Assembly: GCF_018986435.1 (NCBI RefSeq)
Contig: NZ_JAHMIN010000028.1
Span: forward strand, 1 to 64,000
Source of the DNA: Hahella sp. HN01
Lineage (GTDB): Bacteria > Pseudomonadota > Gammaproteobacteria > Pseudomonadales > Oleiphilaceae
Direction of reading: 5' to 3'
Length of the DNA stretch: 64,000 nt
Under the pieces are notes generated by a model. That model made no database searches. It was not told the DNA's origin and worked only from the letters and a program-made list of their open reading frames with translations. The translations under genes and the position numbers were made by a program. Below are positions 42,834-51,331 of this stretch, piece by piece (the stretch's first letter is position 1; every line of letters begins with the position of its first letter).

Positions 42834-43106
42834 CTAGTTGACTGCGTCTTTCAGAGCTTTACCGGCTTTAAAGCTGGGAACTTTGGCAGCGTCGATTTTA
42901 ATCGTAGCGCCAGTTTGCGGGTTGCGACCAGTGCGTGCAGCGCGCTCTTTAACAGAGAACGTACCAAAACCGATCAAAGTAACCTGCTCACCCTTTTTTA
43001 ATGCTTCAGTAACTGACTCAACGACAGCATCAAGAGCACGACCAGCAGCCGCTTTTGAGATGTCTGCAGATGCAGCAACAGCATCAATCAATTCTGACTT
43101 ATTCAC
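42834..43106 (-). CDS. hupB: DNA-binding protein HU-beta
   Basis: A 90-residue histone-like protein that bends DNA as a dimer. The sequence starts [20 protein letters not shown] and carries the body motif [21 protein letters not shown], the DNA-inserting arm with its proline, and ends GKALKDAVN. The start codon is a GTG with AAGGGG five to six bases before it, a strong site. It follows lon by 198 bases and precedes tRNA-Asp and ppiD; the lon-hupB-ppiD order is conserved. The long leader suggests its own promoter, though I could not assign boxes. Confidence 0.97.
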   Translation of the reverse strand: MNKSELIDAVAASADISKAAAGRALDAVVESVTEALKKGEQVTLIGFGTFSVKERAARTGRNPQTGATIKIDAAKVPSFKAGKALKDAVN

Positions 43107-43224
43107 ACTAAACCCCTTAGATCTTTTTGAATTGATTAATTGACTGGTGATGAAGGAATTCAGGTATACAACACACTTAAAACTTTAGAGCGTGAGTACA
43201 TCCTTTTTCTTCTTTTAATTGGCC

Positions 43225-43247
43225 GGCAGCCCTTGTGGGACGCTGCC
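43225..43247. terminator. Hairpin in the lon-hupB gap
   Basis: GGCAGC (43225-43230) and GCTGCC (43242-43247), with CCC/GGG continuing inside, form a stable stem 58 bases past the lon stop. There is no T-run on the minus strand, so it may be an attenuating or stabilising structure. Confidence 0.35.
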
Positions 43248-43304
43248 TGACAACGCGATCATTTATACCAACACGGATAAAAGCGTGTCAAGCAGCTTCT
43301 TCCA

Positions 43305-45737
43305 CTAGTGCGTATTTATACGGTCCGCCCCATCAGAAGTTTCATCACCTTTATTAATGGAGCTTTTATCTTTTTCCGATACGCCCCCTTCAGCACTAGA
43401 TAACCTATTTGCAAAGTCATCTCCCAGTGCAATATTCCAAACTTCATCTATCCATGTAACTGGAATAATTTCCAATTCATTTTTGATGTTATCCGGAATC
43501 TCCTTTAAGTCACGAACATTTTCCTGTGGTATCACCACCGTTTTAATACCGCCACGGTGCGCGGCCAACAACTTTTCCTTAAGCCCGCCGATAGCCAGGA
43601 CTTCACCACGAAGGGTAATCTCTCCTGTCATCGCCACGTTAGCCTTAACCGGCGCGTTGGTCAAACTCGATACCAACGCGGTGCACATTCCAATCCCTGC
43701 GCTAGGGCCATCCTTCGGCGTTGCGCCTTCGGGAACGTGTACGTGAATATCATTCTTCTCGTGGAAATCAGGAGCTATGCCCAGCACGTGAGAACGCCCT
43801 CTCACCACCGTCAAAGCCGCCTGAATAGACTCCTGCATGACATCGCCAAGCGAGCCCGTCTTCACCACTTTACCCTTACCAGGCACCGAGGTGCATTCAA
43901 TTGTCAGCAGCTCACCGCCAACCTGAGTCCAGGCCAAGCCAGTAACCTGCCCAACTCGATCCTGGGATGACGCTTTGCCGTAGTTGAACTTGCGCACTCC
44001 CAGATAATCTTCAAGATTCTCTTCAGTAACACGGCGAGCTTCGCCCTTCTTGCCCTTCAGCAATACATTTTCTTTTACAACTTTGCGGCAGATCTTTGCG
44101 ATCTCACGCTCAAGGCCACGTACGCCAGCCTCTTTTGTATAGTATCGAATGACCGTACGGATAGCCTGCTCATCCGTTTCCATCTCGCCTTCCTGCAAAC
44201 CGTTGTTCACCATTTGCTTGGGCAACAAGTACTTCTGAGCAATATTCACCTTTTCGTCTTCCGTATATCCTGGAATCCGAATAATTTCCATACGATCCAA
44301 CAAAGCTGGCGGAATATTCATTGTATTGGAAGTACAAACGAACATAACCTCAGACAGGTCGTAATCCACTTCCAGATAGTGGTCATTGAACGTGTGGTTC
44401 TGTTCCGGGTCCAGCACTTCCAATAAAGCAGACGCAGGGTCACCGCGATGATCCATGCCCATTTTGTCGATCTCATCGAACAGGAACAAAGGATTCTTCA
44501 CGTTGACTTTCGCCAGCTTCTGCAGCAGCTTCCCAGGCAAAGAGCCGATATAAGTCCGACGGTGACCGCGAATTTCAGCTTCGTCACGTACGCCACCGAG
44601 AGCCATACGAACATACTTACGGTTGGTGGCCTTTGCAACCGACTGCCCTAGTGAAGTCTTACCTACACCTGGAGGACCAACCAAGCAAAGCACAGGCCCC
44701 TTCATTTTCTTGACCCGGCTTTGTACCGCCAAATACTCAAGAATGCGCTCTTTAACCTCTTCCAAGCCGTAGTGATCTTCATTCAAGATCTTACGCGCCG
44801 CATCCAAGTCATGTTTAACGCGACTGCGCTTTTTCCATGGAATGTTCACCATCCAATCGATATAACTACGCACAACGGTCGCTTCAGCTGACATTGGCGA
44901 CATCATTTTGAGCTTGCTTAACTCAGATTCCGCCTTCTTGCGCGCCTCTTCCGGCATGCCTGCCGAGAGGATGCGTTTTTCAAGCTGCTCCAGCTCATTA
45001 CCGCCATCACCCAGATCTCCCATTTCCTTTTGAATGGCTTTCATCTGTTCGTTGAGGTAATACTCGCGCTGGCTTTTTTCCATCTGCTTCTTAACGCGGC
45101 CGCGAATACGCTGCTCCACTTGCAGAATGTCAATCTCATTCTCTAGTCGCTGCATCAGCGCTTCAACTCGCGCCTTAACATCCACAACTTCCAGCAACTC
45201 TTGCTTAGACTCAAGCTTAAGCTCCAAATGCGCCGCGATGGTATCGGCCAAACGTCCGGGCTCAGCAATATTGCTCAATGAATCAGATAGTTCATTTGGA
45301 ATTTTCTTACTCAGTTTCACGTATTGCTCGAACTGAGAAAGTAAAGAACGAGTAAGGACATCGGCGGAACGCTCAGAAAGAATTGGCTCAGGCAATTCAC
45401 TGACTTTCGCACTGAGATAATCGTCGTTTTCTACGCGATCAATATGGGCGCGATAGTTGCCTTCAACCAGCACTTTTACAGTGCCGTCAGGCAGTTTGAG
45501 CATCTGCAGGATCGTTGATACGGTACCAATGCCATATATTTCAGACTGCCCGGGATCTTCGTCCGCAGGGTCACGCTGAGCTACCAGCAGGATTTCCTTA
45601 TTGCCTTCCGTTGCTTCTTCGAGAGCTTTAATAGATTTGGCTCTGCCGACAAACAAAGGGATCACCATGTGCGGGAAAACAACTACATCACGCAATGGCA
45701 GTAAAGGGATTACGATAGGTGATGAACCCTCAACCAT
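43305..45737 (-). CDS. lon: ATP-dependent protease Lon
   Basis: An 810-residue LonA. It has an N-terminal substrate-binding domain (PLLPLRDVVVFPHMVIPLFV), an AAA+ module with Walker A GPPGVGKTSLGQ near residue 360 and Walker B FLFDEIDKM, and the C-terminal protease domain. That domain carries the catalytic serine in PKDGPSAGIGMC and the lysine in GLKEKLLAAHRGG. Lon degrades misfolded and regulatory proteins in the cytosol. The C-terminal tail after the protease domain is Ser/Asp-rich. A sigma-32-like promoter lies 72-100 bases upstream, matching its heat-shock control in other bacteria. Confidence 0.98.
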   Translation of the reverse strand: MVEGSSPIVIPLLPLRDVVVFPHMVIPLFVGRAKSIKALEEATEGNKEILLVAQRDPADEDPGQSEIYGIGTVSTILQMLKLPDGTVKVLVEGNYRAHIDRVENDDYLSAKVSELPEPILSERSADVLTRSLLSQFEQYVKLSKKIPNELSDSLSNIAEPGRLADTIAAHLELKLESKQELLEVVDVKARVEALMQRLENEIDILQVEQRIRGRVKKQMEKSQREYYLNEQMKAIQKEMGDLGDGGNELEQLEKRILSAGMPEEARKKAESELSKLKMMSPMSAEATVVRSYIDWMVNIPWKKRSRVKHDLDAARKILNEDHYGLEEVKERILEYLAVQSRVKKMKGPVLCLVGPPGVGKTSLGQSVAKATNRKYVRMALGGVRDEAEIRGHRRTYIGSLPGKLLQKLAKVNVKNPLFLFDEIDKMGMDHRGDPASALLEVLDPEQNHTFNDHYLEVDYDLSEVMFVCTSNTMNIPPALLDRMEIIRIPGYTEDEKVNIAQKYLLPKQMVNNGLQEGEMETDEQAIRTVIRYYTKEAGVRGLEREIAKICRKVVKENVLLKGKKGEARRVTEENLEDYLGVRKFNYGKASSQDRVGQVTGLAWTQVGGELLTIECTSVPGKGKVVKTGSLGDVMQESIQAALTVVRGRSHVLGIAPDFHEKNDIHVHVPEGATPKDGPSAGIGMCTALVSSLTNAPVKANVAMTGEITLRGEVLAIGGLKEKLLAAHRGGIKTVVIPQENVRDLKEIPDNIKNELEIIPVTWIDEVWNIALGDDFANRLSSAEGGVSEKDKSSINKGDETSDGADRINTH

Positions 45738-45808
45738 ATAACACCTCAGAACTTGATGGCGCTTCTTACTCGCGCCGTATGCTGGTCACTATCTTTCACT
45801 TGATATAG

Positions 45809-45837
45809 ATGATGGGGACAATGGCCGCAAAATACAA
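45809..45837 (-). promoter_or_regulatory. Sigma-32-like promoter of lon
   Basis: On the minus strand CCCCATCAT (45809-45817) fits the heat-shock -10 (CCCCATNT). TTGTAT (45832-45837), 14 bases upstream, resembles the -35 TTGAAA in four of six positions. It lies just after the clpX terminator and 72 bases before the lon ATG. Confidence 0.55.
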
Positions 45838-45870
45838 ATGTAGGATGATTACAAGATAGGAATATTTTAG

Positions 45871-45898
45871 AAAAAAGGGGCTTAAAGCCCCTTTTTTT
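45871..45898 (-). terminator. clpX terminator
   Basis: AAAAAAGGGGC and GCCCCTTTTTTT (45871-45898) surround TTAAA, giving a GC stem with a T-run on the minus strand, 50 bases past the clpX stop. It also works in the opposite direction. Confidence 0.88.
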
Positions 45899-45948
45899 AC
45901 AAAAACCTTCAAAAACAGGCGGTAATTTAACCATTACCGCGATAGATG

Positions 45949-47235
45949 CTACTCGTCAGCAGCCAATTTAGCCTGTTCGCTGTTTTTGTAGATTTTGATT
46001 GGTTCGGACTCGCCGGCGATAACGCCCTCGTCGATGACAACCTTGCAAACATCCTGCTCTGAAGGAATGTCATACATGGTCTTCAGGAGAACTTGCTCAA
46101 GTATAGAGCGTAGCCCTCTCGCGCCGGTTTTACGCTCCATGGCTTTCTTGGCGATAGAGTGCAAGGCGTCTTCACGGAAGTCCACTTCAACGCTTTCCAT
46201 TTCAAACAGCTTAGAATATTGCTTGGTCAAGGCGTTACGCGGTTGAGTCAGAATCTGAATCAACGCCGCTTCATCCAGCTCATCCAAGGTAGCGATGACA
46301 GGCAAACGACCAACAAACTCGGGAATCAAACCAAATTTGATCAAGTCCTCGGTCTCTACGTCTTTTAACGTCTCGCCAACAGATTTAGAGCTAATCTGGC
46401 TCTTCACTACCGCCGAGAAGCCGATGCTGCCCTTCTCTGCGCGATCTCGAATAATCTTTTCCAGACCAGCGAATGCGCCACCGCATATAAACAGAATATT
46501 CGAAGTATCAACTTGCAGAAATTCTTGCTGCGGATGCTTACGCCCACCCTGAGGCGGCACAGAGGCGACAGTGCCTTCAATCAGCTTCAACAGCGCCTGC
46601 TGAACACCTTCGCCAGATACATCGCGCGTTATAGAAGGATTATCGGATTTACGTGAAATCTTATCGATCTCGTCAATATATACGATACCCTTCTGCGCCT
46701 TCTCGACGTCATAGTCACACTTCTGCAACAGCTTCTGAATGATATTCTCAACGTCTTCGCCGACATAGCCGGCTTCCGTCAATGTGGTAGCGTCGGCAAT
46801 GGTGAACGGTACGTTCAGCAATCTCGCCAGCGTTTCAGCCAGCAAAGTCTTACCGCTACCGGTGGGTCCAATCAGCAAAATATTACTCTTGCCTAGTTCG
46901 ACTTCACCTTTTTTGTCTTCGTAACGCAGACGCTTGTAATGGTTGTAAACCGCAACAGCCAACGCAAGTTTGGCTCGGGTCTGACCGATTACATAGTCAT
47001 CCAACGTTTCCTTGATTTCGTGAGGTGTGGGCAACCTGTCGCTGCTGTCACTGGTGGTCGCTTCCTGAATCTCTTCGCGGATAATGTCGTTGCACAGATC
47101 AACGCACTCATCGCAAATAAATACAGACGGACCGGCGATCAGCTTGCGAACCTCATGTTGGCTTTTCCCGCAAAAGGAGCAATACAGCAACTTGCCGCTG
47201 TCTTCGCCCTTTCCGCTTCTTTCATCAGCCATCAA
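45949..47235 (-). CDS. clpX: ATP-dependent Clp protease ATP-binding subunit ClpX
   Basis: A 428-residue AAA+ unfoldase feeding ClpP. The N-terminal zinc-binding domain has CSFCGKSQ and CDECVDLC. Walker A is [12 protein letters not shown] and Walker [11 protein letters not shown]. The pore loop GYVGEDVE, the arginine-finger region and the ClpP-docking loop (near IGFSAVV) are in place. Two ATG codons begin the frame; AGGGG seven bases before the first supports it. It follows clpP by 74 bases on the minus strand and is separated from lon by a terminator. Confidence 0.98.
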   Translation of the reverse strand: MMADERSGKGEDSGKLLYCSFCGKSQHEVRKLIAGPSVFICDECVDLCNDIIREEIQEATTSDSSDRLPTPHEIKETLDDYVIGQTRAKLALAVAVYNHYKRLRYEDKKGEVELGKSNILLIGPTGSGKTLLAETLARLLNVPFTIADATTLTEAGYVGEDVENIIQKLLQKCDYDVEKAQKGIVYIDEIDKISRKSDNPSITRDVSGEGVQQALLKLIEGTVASVPPQGGRKHPQQEFLQVDTSNILFICGGAFAGLEKIIRDRAEKGSIGFSAVVKSQISSKSVGETLKDVETEDLIKFGLIPEFVGRLPVIATLDELDEAALIQILTQPRNALTKQYSKLFEMESVEVDFREDALHSIAKKAMERKTGARGLRSILEQVLLKTMYDIPSEQDVCKVVIDEGVIAGESEPIKIYKNSEQAKLAADE

Positions 47236-47309
47236 ACTACCCCTAAATTAATTCAATATATGCAAGACGGGTTTAGTTAGTCTTACGTATTTACCATACA
47301 CCAAGTATG

Positions 47310-47951
47310 CTAACCAACTACCCGTTTATCAAGCACAGAGTCTATCAAGCCATAATTTTTAGCCATCTCAGCGTCCATAAATTTATCGCGGTCGGTATCG
47401 CGAGCGATGGTCTCAATGTCTTGCCCTGTGTGCTTAGAGAGAATGTTGTTCAGCTTCTCGCGCAACAACAGGATTTCCTTCGCATGTATCTCTATATCGG
47501 AAGCCTGCCCCTGCAGACCGCCCAACAATGGCTGGTGAATCATCACGCGAGAGTGTGGCAGACAGTAGCGCTTTCCAGCAGCGCCGCCGCTTAATAGTAA
47601 CGCACCCATACTTGCCGCCTGCCCGATACACATTGTAGAGACGTCAGGTTTGATAAATTGCATGGTGTCGTAAATTGACAGCCCCGCGGTCACGGAGCCA
47701 CCAGGAGAATTGATGTAGAGATGAATATCTTTGTCCGGGTTCTCTGACTCCAGGAACAACAACTGCGCCACCACCAGATTAGCCATATGGTCTTCAACCT
47801 GGCCGACCAGAAAAATGATCCGCTCTTTCAACAGCCTTGAGTATATATCGTAGGATCTTTCGCCACGCGCGGTTTGCTCAACCACCATGGGCACCAGAGC
47901 ATTGGCTATTTCTAATTTATTCATCATCGTTGCGTTGTCGTCGCGAGCCAT
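47310..47951 (-). CDS. clpP: ATP-dependent Clp protease proteolytic subunit ClpP
   Basis: A 213-residue serine protease subunit of the ClpP tetradecamer. The serine is in [11 protein letters not shown], the histidine in [11 protein letters not shown]-type sequence (here HQPLLGG), and the aspartate in [10 protein letters not shown]. The mature N terminus is probably [18 protein letters not shown] after propeptide removal. The frame is open to a TTG at 47987, but the ATG at 47951 with GGAG upstream is chosen. That longer frame would run into the hairpin that ends the tig transcript. Confidence 0.97.
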
Positions 47952-47978
47952 TTTTATCAGAACTCCATTGCTATCTAT

Positions 47979-48014
47979 AAAAGACAAACAGCCGGACGTT
48001 ACCGGCTGTTTGTC
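47979..48014 (-). terminator. Hairpin between tig and clpP
   Basis: GACAAACAGCCGG (47983-47995) and CCGGCTGTTTGTC (48002-48014) form a perfect 13-bp stem with a six-base loop, followed on the minus strand by TTTT (47979-47982). It starts 45 bases past the tig stop and ends about 30 bases before the clpP start. Expected to reduce read-through from tig into clpPX. Confidence 0.75.
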
Positions 48015-48059
48015 ATTCTAGCTTAATTTGCTGGCTTTTTTAGCGCAAGACCGCGTTTT

Positions 48060-49409
48060 TTATTCCGCGCTTTGCTCAGCTTCTTCCGCCTGATCAGCTT
48101 CCGCAGCAGGAGCTGTTCTCGGCTTGACCGCGTCCTCATATGATACGGACTTAGTCTCGATCTTCGCTTTATCAGCCACGAAGTCAACCACTACATCCTC
48201 CAGAACTACAGACTGCATTTGAGCCTTCTGCTCTGGGTTGCTCATATACCAGCTAACCACTTGCTCAGGCTCTTGATAGCTAGACGCCAGCTCACGAATT
48301 TTCGCTTCGATCTGCTCTTCAGACGCCTCAAGGCCGTTATCTTTAACCACTTGAGCGAAAATCAAGCCGGTCTTAACACGTTTGACCGCTTGATCCTTAA
48401 ACAGTTCCGCAGGCAATTGCGAAGCCTTCATTTGACCGCCGCCGAAACGCTGGGCAGCATCTTCGCGCATTCTGTTAACTTCAGAGTCAACCAGAGCAGA
48501 AGGTACATCAAATTCGCTCAAGCCTAGCAACTGATCAACCACTTGCTGCTTCACTTTATTTGCGATTGCAAATTTTGCTTCACGCTCCATATTCTTGCGA
48601 ATTTCAACTTTGAAAGCCTCTTCTCCGCCTTCCTGCACTCCGTACTGCGCAAAGAATTCATCATTGATTTCAGGCAGCTCAGAACGCTCAACCTTGCTCA
48701 CTTTCACTTCAAACTGAGCAGGTTTACCCTTCAGGTTTTCAGCGTGATAATCTTCAGGAAAAGTCAGATCCAGCGTTTTTTCATCGCCAGCCTTTAAGCC
48801 CACCAAACCGTCTTCAAAGCCTGGAATCATGCGCTTGGAGCCGATAACGATCTGTGCATTTTCTGCGGAACCGCCTTCAAATGCTTCACCATCAATCATG
48901 CCTTTGAAGTCGATGGTCAGACGGTCGCCGTCAGCAGCCGCATCTTCGCTATCTTTCCATACAGAAGATTGCTGACGCAGCTTGTCGATCATGGTATCAA
49001 CATCGGCATCTACAATTTCAAAGTCTTCTTTTTCAACACTGATAGAGGAAAGGTCGCCAATAGCTACTTCAGGATAGATTTCGAATGTAGCGATAAACTC
49101 CAAGTCTTCGCCGTCTTCGATTTTCTTGGGTTCAAATTTGGGGTAGCCAGCGGGGTTCAGGTCTTCTTTCTGAAGCGCCTCAACATAAGCGTCGCGCATC
49201 ATTTCGCCGATAACTTCCTGGCGCACGCCCTCTCCATAGCGCTTTTTGACCACGCTCATCGGTACCTTGCCGGGACGGAAACCATTCATGCGGACAGTAC
49301 GAGCAGTTTTCTGCAAACGCTTCTCTACTTCCGAGTTAACTTGAGTTGCCGGCACACCAATTGTCATTCGACGCTCGATAGAAGAGGTCGACTCTAGCGA
49401 AACTTGCAT
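48060..49409 (-). CDS. tig: Trigger factor
   Basis: A 449-residue ribosome-bound chaperone and prolyl isomerase. The ribosome-binding domain carries the GFRPGKVPMSVVKKRYG signature near residue 45. The FKBP-type domain follows around 150-245 (GDRLTIDFKGMIDGEAFEGG, IPGFEDGLVGLKAGDEKTL), then the long helical C-terminal chaperone arms. The last 30 residues are acidic and Ala/Glu-rich. GAGG lies before the ATG. A well-formed promoter sits 45-73 bases upstream, downstream of the tRNA-Leu gene. The order tRNAs, tig, clpP, clpX is conserved. Confidence 0.98.
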   Translation of the reverse strand: MQVSLESTSSIERRMTIGVPATQVNSEVEKRLQKTARTVRMNGFRPGKVPMSVVKKRYGEGVRQEVIGEMMRDAYVEALQKEDLNPAGYPKFEPKKIEDGEDLEFIATFEIYPEVAIGDLSSISVEKEDFEIVDADVDTMIDKLRQQSSVWKDSEDAAADGDRLTIDFKGMIDGEAFEGGSAENAQIVIGSKRMIPGFEDGLVGLKAGDEKTLDLTFPEDYHAENLKGKPAQFEVKVSKVERSELPEINDEFFAQYGVQEGGEEAFKVEIRKNMEREAKFAIANKVKQQVVDQLLGLSEFDVPSALVDSEVNRMREDAAQRFGGGQMKASQLPAELFKDQAVKRVKTGLIFAQVVKDNGLEASEEQIEAKIRELASSYQEPEQVVSWYMSNPEQKAQMQSVVLEDVVVDFVADKAKIETKSVSYEDAVKPRTAPAAEADQAEEAEQSAE

Positions 49410-49453
49410 GATAATCCTCGATTCTGATACGCAACTTAAAAAAGTGGAGGCAA

Positions 49454-49482
49454 ATATTACGGAGCCCCGACTGCTTTAGCAA
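49454..49482 (-). promoter_or_regulatory. Sigma-70-type promoter of tig
   Basis: On the minus strand TTGCTA (49477-49482) and TAATAT (49454-49459) are spaced by 17 bases. It lies between tRNA-Leu and tig, so tig need not depend on the tRNA promoter. Confidence 0.6.
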
Positions 49483-49527
49483 GTAGAGAATACAAACAAG
49501 GAGCTTCGCAATTATTAAAAATTAACA

Positions 49528-49612
49528 TGGTGCGAAAGGAGAGACTCGAACTCTCACATCTTTCGATACTGGAACCTAAATCCAGCGCGTCTACCAGTTC
49601 CGCCACTTTCGC
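49528..49612 (-). tRNA. tRNA-Leu (UAG)
   Basis: An 85-nt class II tRNA with encoded CCA. Acceptor GCGAAAG/CTTTCGC, anticodon loop TTTAGGT with TAG in stem CTGGA/TCCAG, a long variable arm (TATCGAAAGATGT region) and T arm GAGTTCGAGTCTC. Last gene of a four-tRNA cluster. Confidence 0.97.
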
Positions 49613-49680
49613 ACTATAAGAGGTAGTTTTGCTGCAAAACACATCAAAACTTTTTAACAAGCCCTAAAGCTTGAGAGGAA

Positions 49681-49756
49681 TGGGGTGGACGAAGGGGATC
49701 GAACCCTCGACCGCAGGAATCACAATCCTGAGCTCTACCGACTGAGCTACGTCCAC
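49681..49756 (-). tRNA. tRNA-His (GUG)
   Basis: A 76-nt tRNA with encoded CCA and acceptor GTGGACG/CGTCCAC. The base before position 1 is G (49757) and the discriminator is C, as required for the G-1:C73 pair of tRNA-His. Anticodon loop TTGTGAT. Confidence 0.97.
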
Positions 49757-49795
49757 CACAAATGCTTCGCTACCTAAGGCCACCACTTTAAAGCA

Positions 49796-49872
49796 TGGCG
49801 CGCCCGGCAGGACTCGAACCTGCAACCCTCGGCTTAGAAGGCCGATGCTCTATCCGGTTGAGCTACGGGCGC
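49796..49872 (-). tRNA. tRNA-Arg (UCU)
   Basis: A 77-nt tRNA with encoded CCA, acceptor GCGCCCG/CGGGCGC and discriminator G. Anticodon stem TCGGC/GCCGA encloses CTTCTAA, anticodon TCT, which reads AGA/AGG. Confidence 0.97.
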
Positions 49873-49932
49873 TCTATATTCGCGAATCCTTGCGAATTAC
49901 CACTTCATACCGTGATTACTCACTGAGTAAAG

Positions 49933-50009
49933 TGGTCGGGGTAGAGAGATTCGAACTCCCGACATCCTGCTCCCAAAGCAGGCGCGCTACCAGACTGCGC
50001 TATACCCCG
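49933..50009 (-). tRNA. tRNA-Pro (UGG)
   Basis: A 77-nt tRNA with encoded CCA, acceptor CGGGGTA/TACCCCG and discriminator A. Anticodon stem CCTGC/GCAGG encloses TTTGGGA, anticodon TGG. First gene of the Pro-Arg-His-Leu cluster. Confidence 0.97.
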
Positions 50010-50049
50010 CTCTTAGTGAGACCAGGCGTCTCAGCGAAAGCTGGCGCGA

Positions 50050-50078
50050 ATATTACTCGCGGAACCCGACATCGTCAA
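50050..50078 (-). promoter_or_regulatory. Promoter of the tRNA Pro-Arg-His-Leu operon
   Basis: TTGACG (50073-50078) and TAATAT (50050-50055) on the minus strand are exactly 17 bases apart. A GC-rich discriminator (TCGCGCC) follows, as in stringently controlled stable-RNA promoters. It lies 41 bases before the mature tRNA-Pro end. Confidence 0.8.
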
Positions 50079-50085
50079 CCATCAA

Positions 50086-50112
50086 TTTGAAAATACTTAA
50101 AATATTTTCAAA
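50086..50112 (-). promoter_or_regulatory. AT-rich inverted repeat, likely UP element
   Basis: TTTGAAAATA (50086-50095) and TATTTTCAAA (50103-50112) form a perfect 10-bp inverted repeat directly upstream of the tRNA promoter -35 box. On the transcribed strand it reads as A-tracts and T-tracts typical of an UP element bound by RNA polymerase alpha subunits. Confidence 0.6.
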
Positions 50113-50348
50113 CACGGCCTATTAGGCGGTTTGCCTCCATATAAATACATATAGATGAGAGAAGCATCCCCACCCCAACATGATACCGCCACCAACCGCT
50201 TACTTACACCCTCCTAATATGAAGCGCCCGTCCGCCAAACTCAAACCATCAATCAAGACCACCCTAACCAGCCTTTAGCATTACATTAAACAATTGAGCT
50301 ATAGCGCCATTTCAGTAAAATGTGGGCCCCTATTCCCATCAGTTGGCC

Positions 50349-51233
50349 ATGACTATGACTCACGCCCAGAACAACCATCACGCTAGGCTGATCGACGGCA
50401 AGCAGGTCGCCGCGGACGTTCGCAAAAATGTTGCAGAAGGCGTAAAAGCCCGCATCGACAGCGGTCTGCGCCCACCCGGTCTCGCCGTTGTATTGGTGGG
50501 AGAGGATCCCGCTTCCCAAGTTTATGTGAAGAATAAAACCAAGGCTTGCGAAGAAGTCGGCTTTCTCTCTCAAAAATACACCTTGGACGAGAGCACGACG
50601 GAGCAGGAGCTACTCAATCTAATCGACACTCTTAACGAAGATAACGCTATAGATGGCATCCTTGTCCAATTACCCCTCCCGGCGCATATGGACGCGGACA
50701 ATATATTAGAGCGCATCAAGCCAGACAAAGACGTCGATGGCTTTCACCCTTACAACCTGGGCAGACTGGCGCAGCGCATGCCCGTATTACGCCCCTGCAC
50801 TCCCAAAGGCATCATGACGCTACTGGCCCGCACCGGCGTTGAACTGCGAGGCAAAGATGCTTTGGTGGTCGGAGCTTCTAATATTGTCGGACGCCCCATG
50901 GGATTAGAGTTATTGCTGGCGGGCTGTACCGTCACCATTACTCACCGTTTTACGGTCAACCTTCCAGCCAAAGTGAGCCAGTCCGATATCGTTGTCGTCG
51001 CAGTAGGGCGCCCAGGCATTGTAAAAGGCGAATGGATAAAGCCAGGCGCCATCGTGATTGATGTAGGCATCAATCGTAAAGATGACGGCGCGCTAGTTGG
51101 GGACGTCGAATTTGATGAAGCGGCGGAACGCGCCAGTTGGATCACACCAGTACCTGGAGGCGTCGGCCCCATGACCGTCGCCACCCTCATGGAGAACACG
51201 CTTTACGCCGCGAATCACCTGCACAAAGATTAG
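50349..51233 (+). CDS. folD: Bifunctional methylenetetrahydrofolate dehydrogenase / cyclohydrolase
   Basis: FolD interconverts 5,10-methylene-, methenyl- and 10-formyl-tetrahydrofolate with NADP. The 294-residue protein has the catalytic lysine in [14 protein letters not shown], the substrate motif [10 protein letters not shown], and the cofactor-binding [11 protein letters not shown]. The family C-terminal motif [19 protein letters not shown] is also present. The start is placed at the ATG at 50349; a GTG at 50322 and an ATG at 50355 keep frame. It is divergent from the tRNA cluster and convergent with cysS across a strong terminator. Confidence 0.97.
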   Translation: MTMTHAQNNHHARLIDGKQVAADVRKNVAEGVKARIDSGLRPPGLAVVLVGEDPASQVYVKNKTKACEEVGFLSQKYTLDESTTEQELLNLIDTLNEDNAIDGILVQLPLPAHMDADNILERIKPDKDVDGFHPYNLGRLAQRMPVLRPCTPKGIMTLLARTGVELRGKDALVVGASNIVGRPMGLELLLAGCTVTITHRFTVNLPAKVSQSDIVVVAVGRPGIVKGEWIKPGAIVIDVGINRKDDGALVGDVEFDEAAERASWITPVPGGVGPMTVATLMENTLYAANHLHKD

Positions 51234-51275
51234 CTCCCACCTCATAGCCAATCACTTAGCAGACTCCATATAGAG

Positions 51276-51314
51276 AAAAGCCCCGGTTACTCACATAAAT
51301 AACCGGGGCTTTTT
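51276..51314. terminator. Bidirectional terminator between folD and cysS
   Basis: AAAAGCCCCGGTTA (51276-51289) and TAACCGGGGCTTTT (51300-51313) form a perfect 14-bp stem with loop CTCACATAAA and T-runs on both strands. Confidence 0.92.
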
Positions 51315-51331
51315 ACATTTAAACGGCCGAG

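Larger units (their letters stand above)
50010..50348. other. Divergent control region of the tRNA cluster and folD
   Basis: About 340 bases without a gene. The tRNA-side half contains the promoter and AT-rich element listed separately. The folD-side half (50130-50345) is C-rich with no clear boxes; the folD promoter is somewhere in it. Confidence 0.6.
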
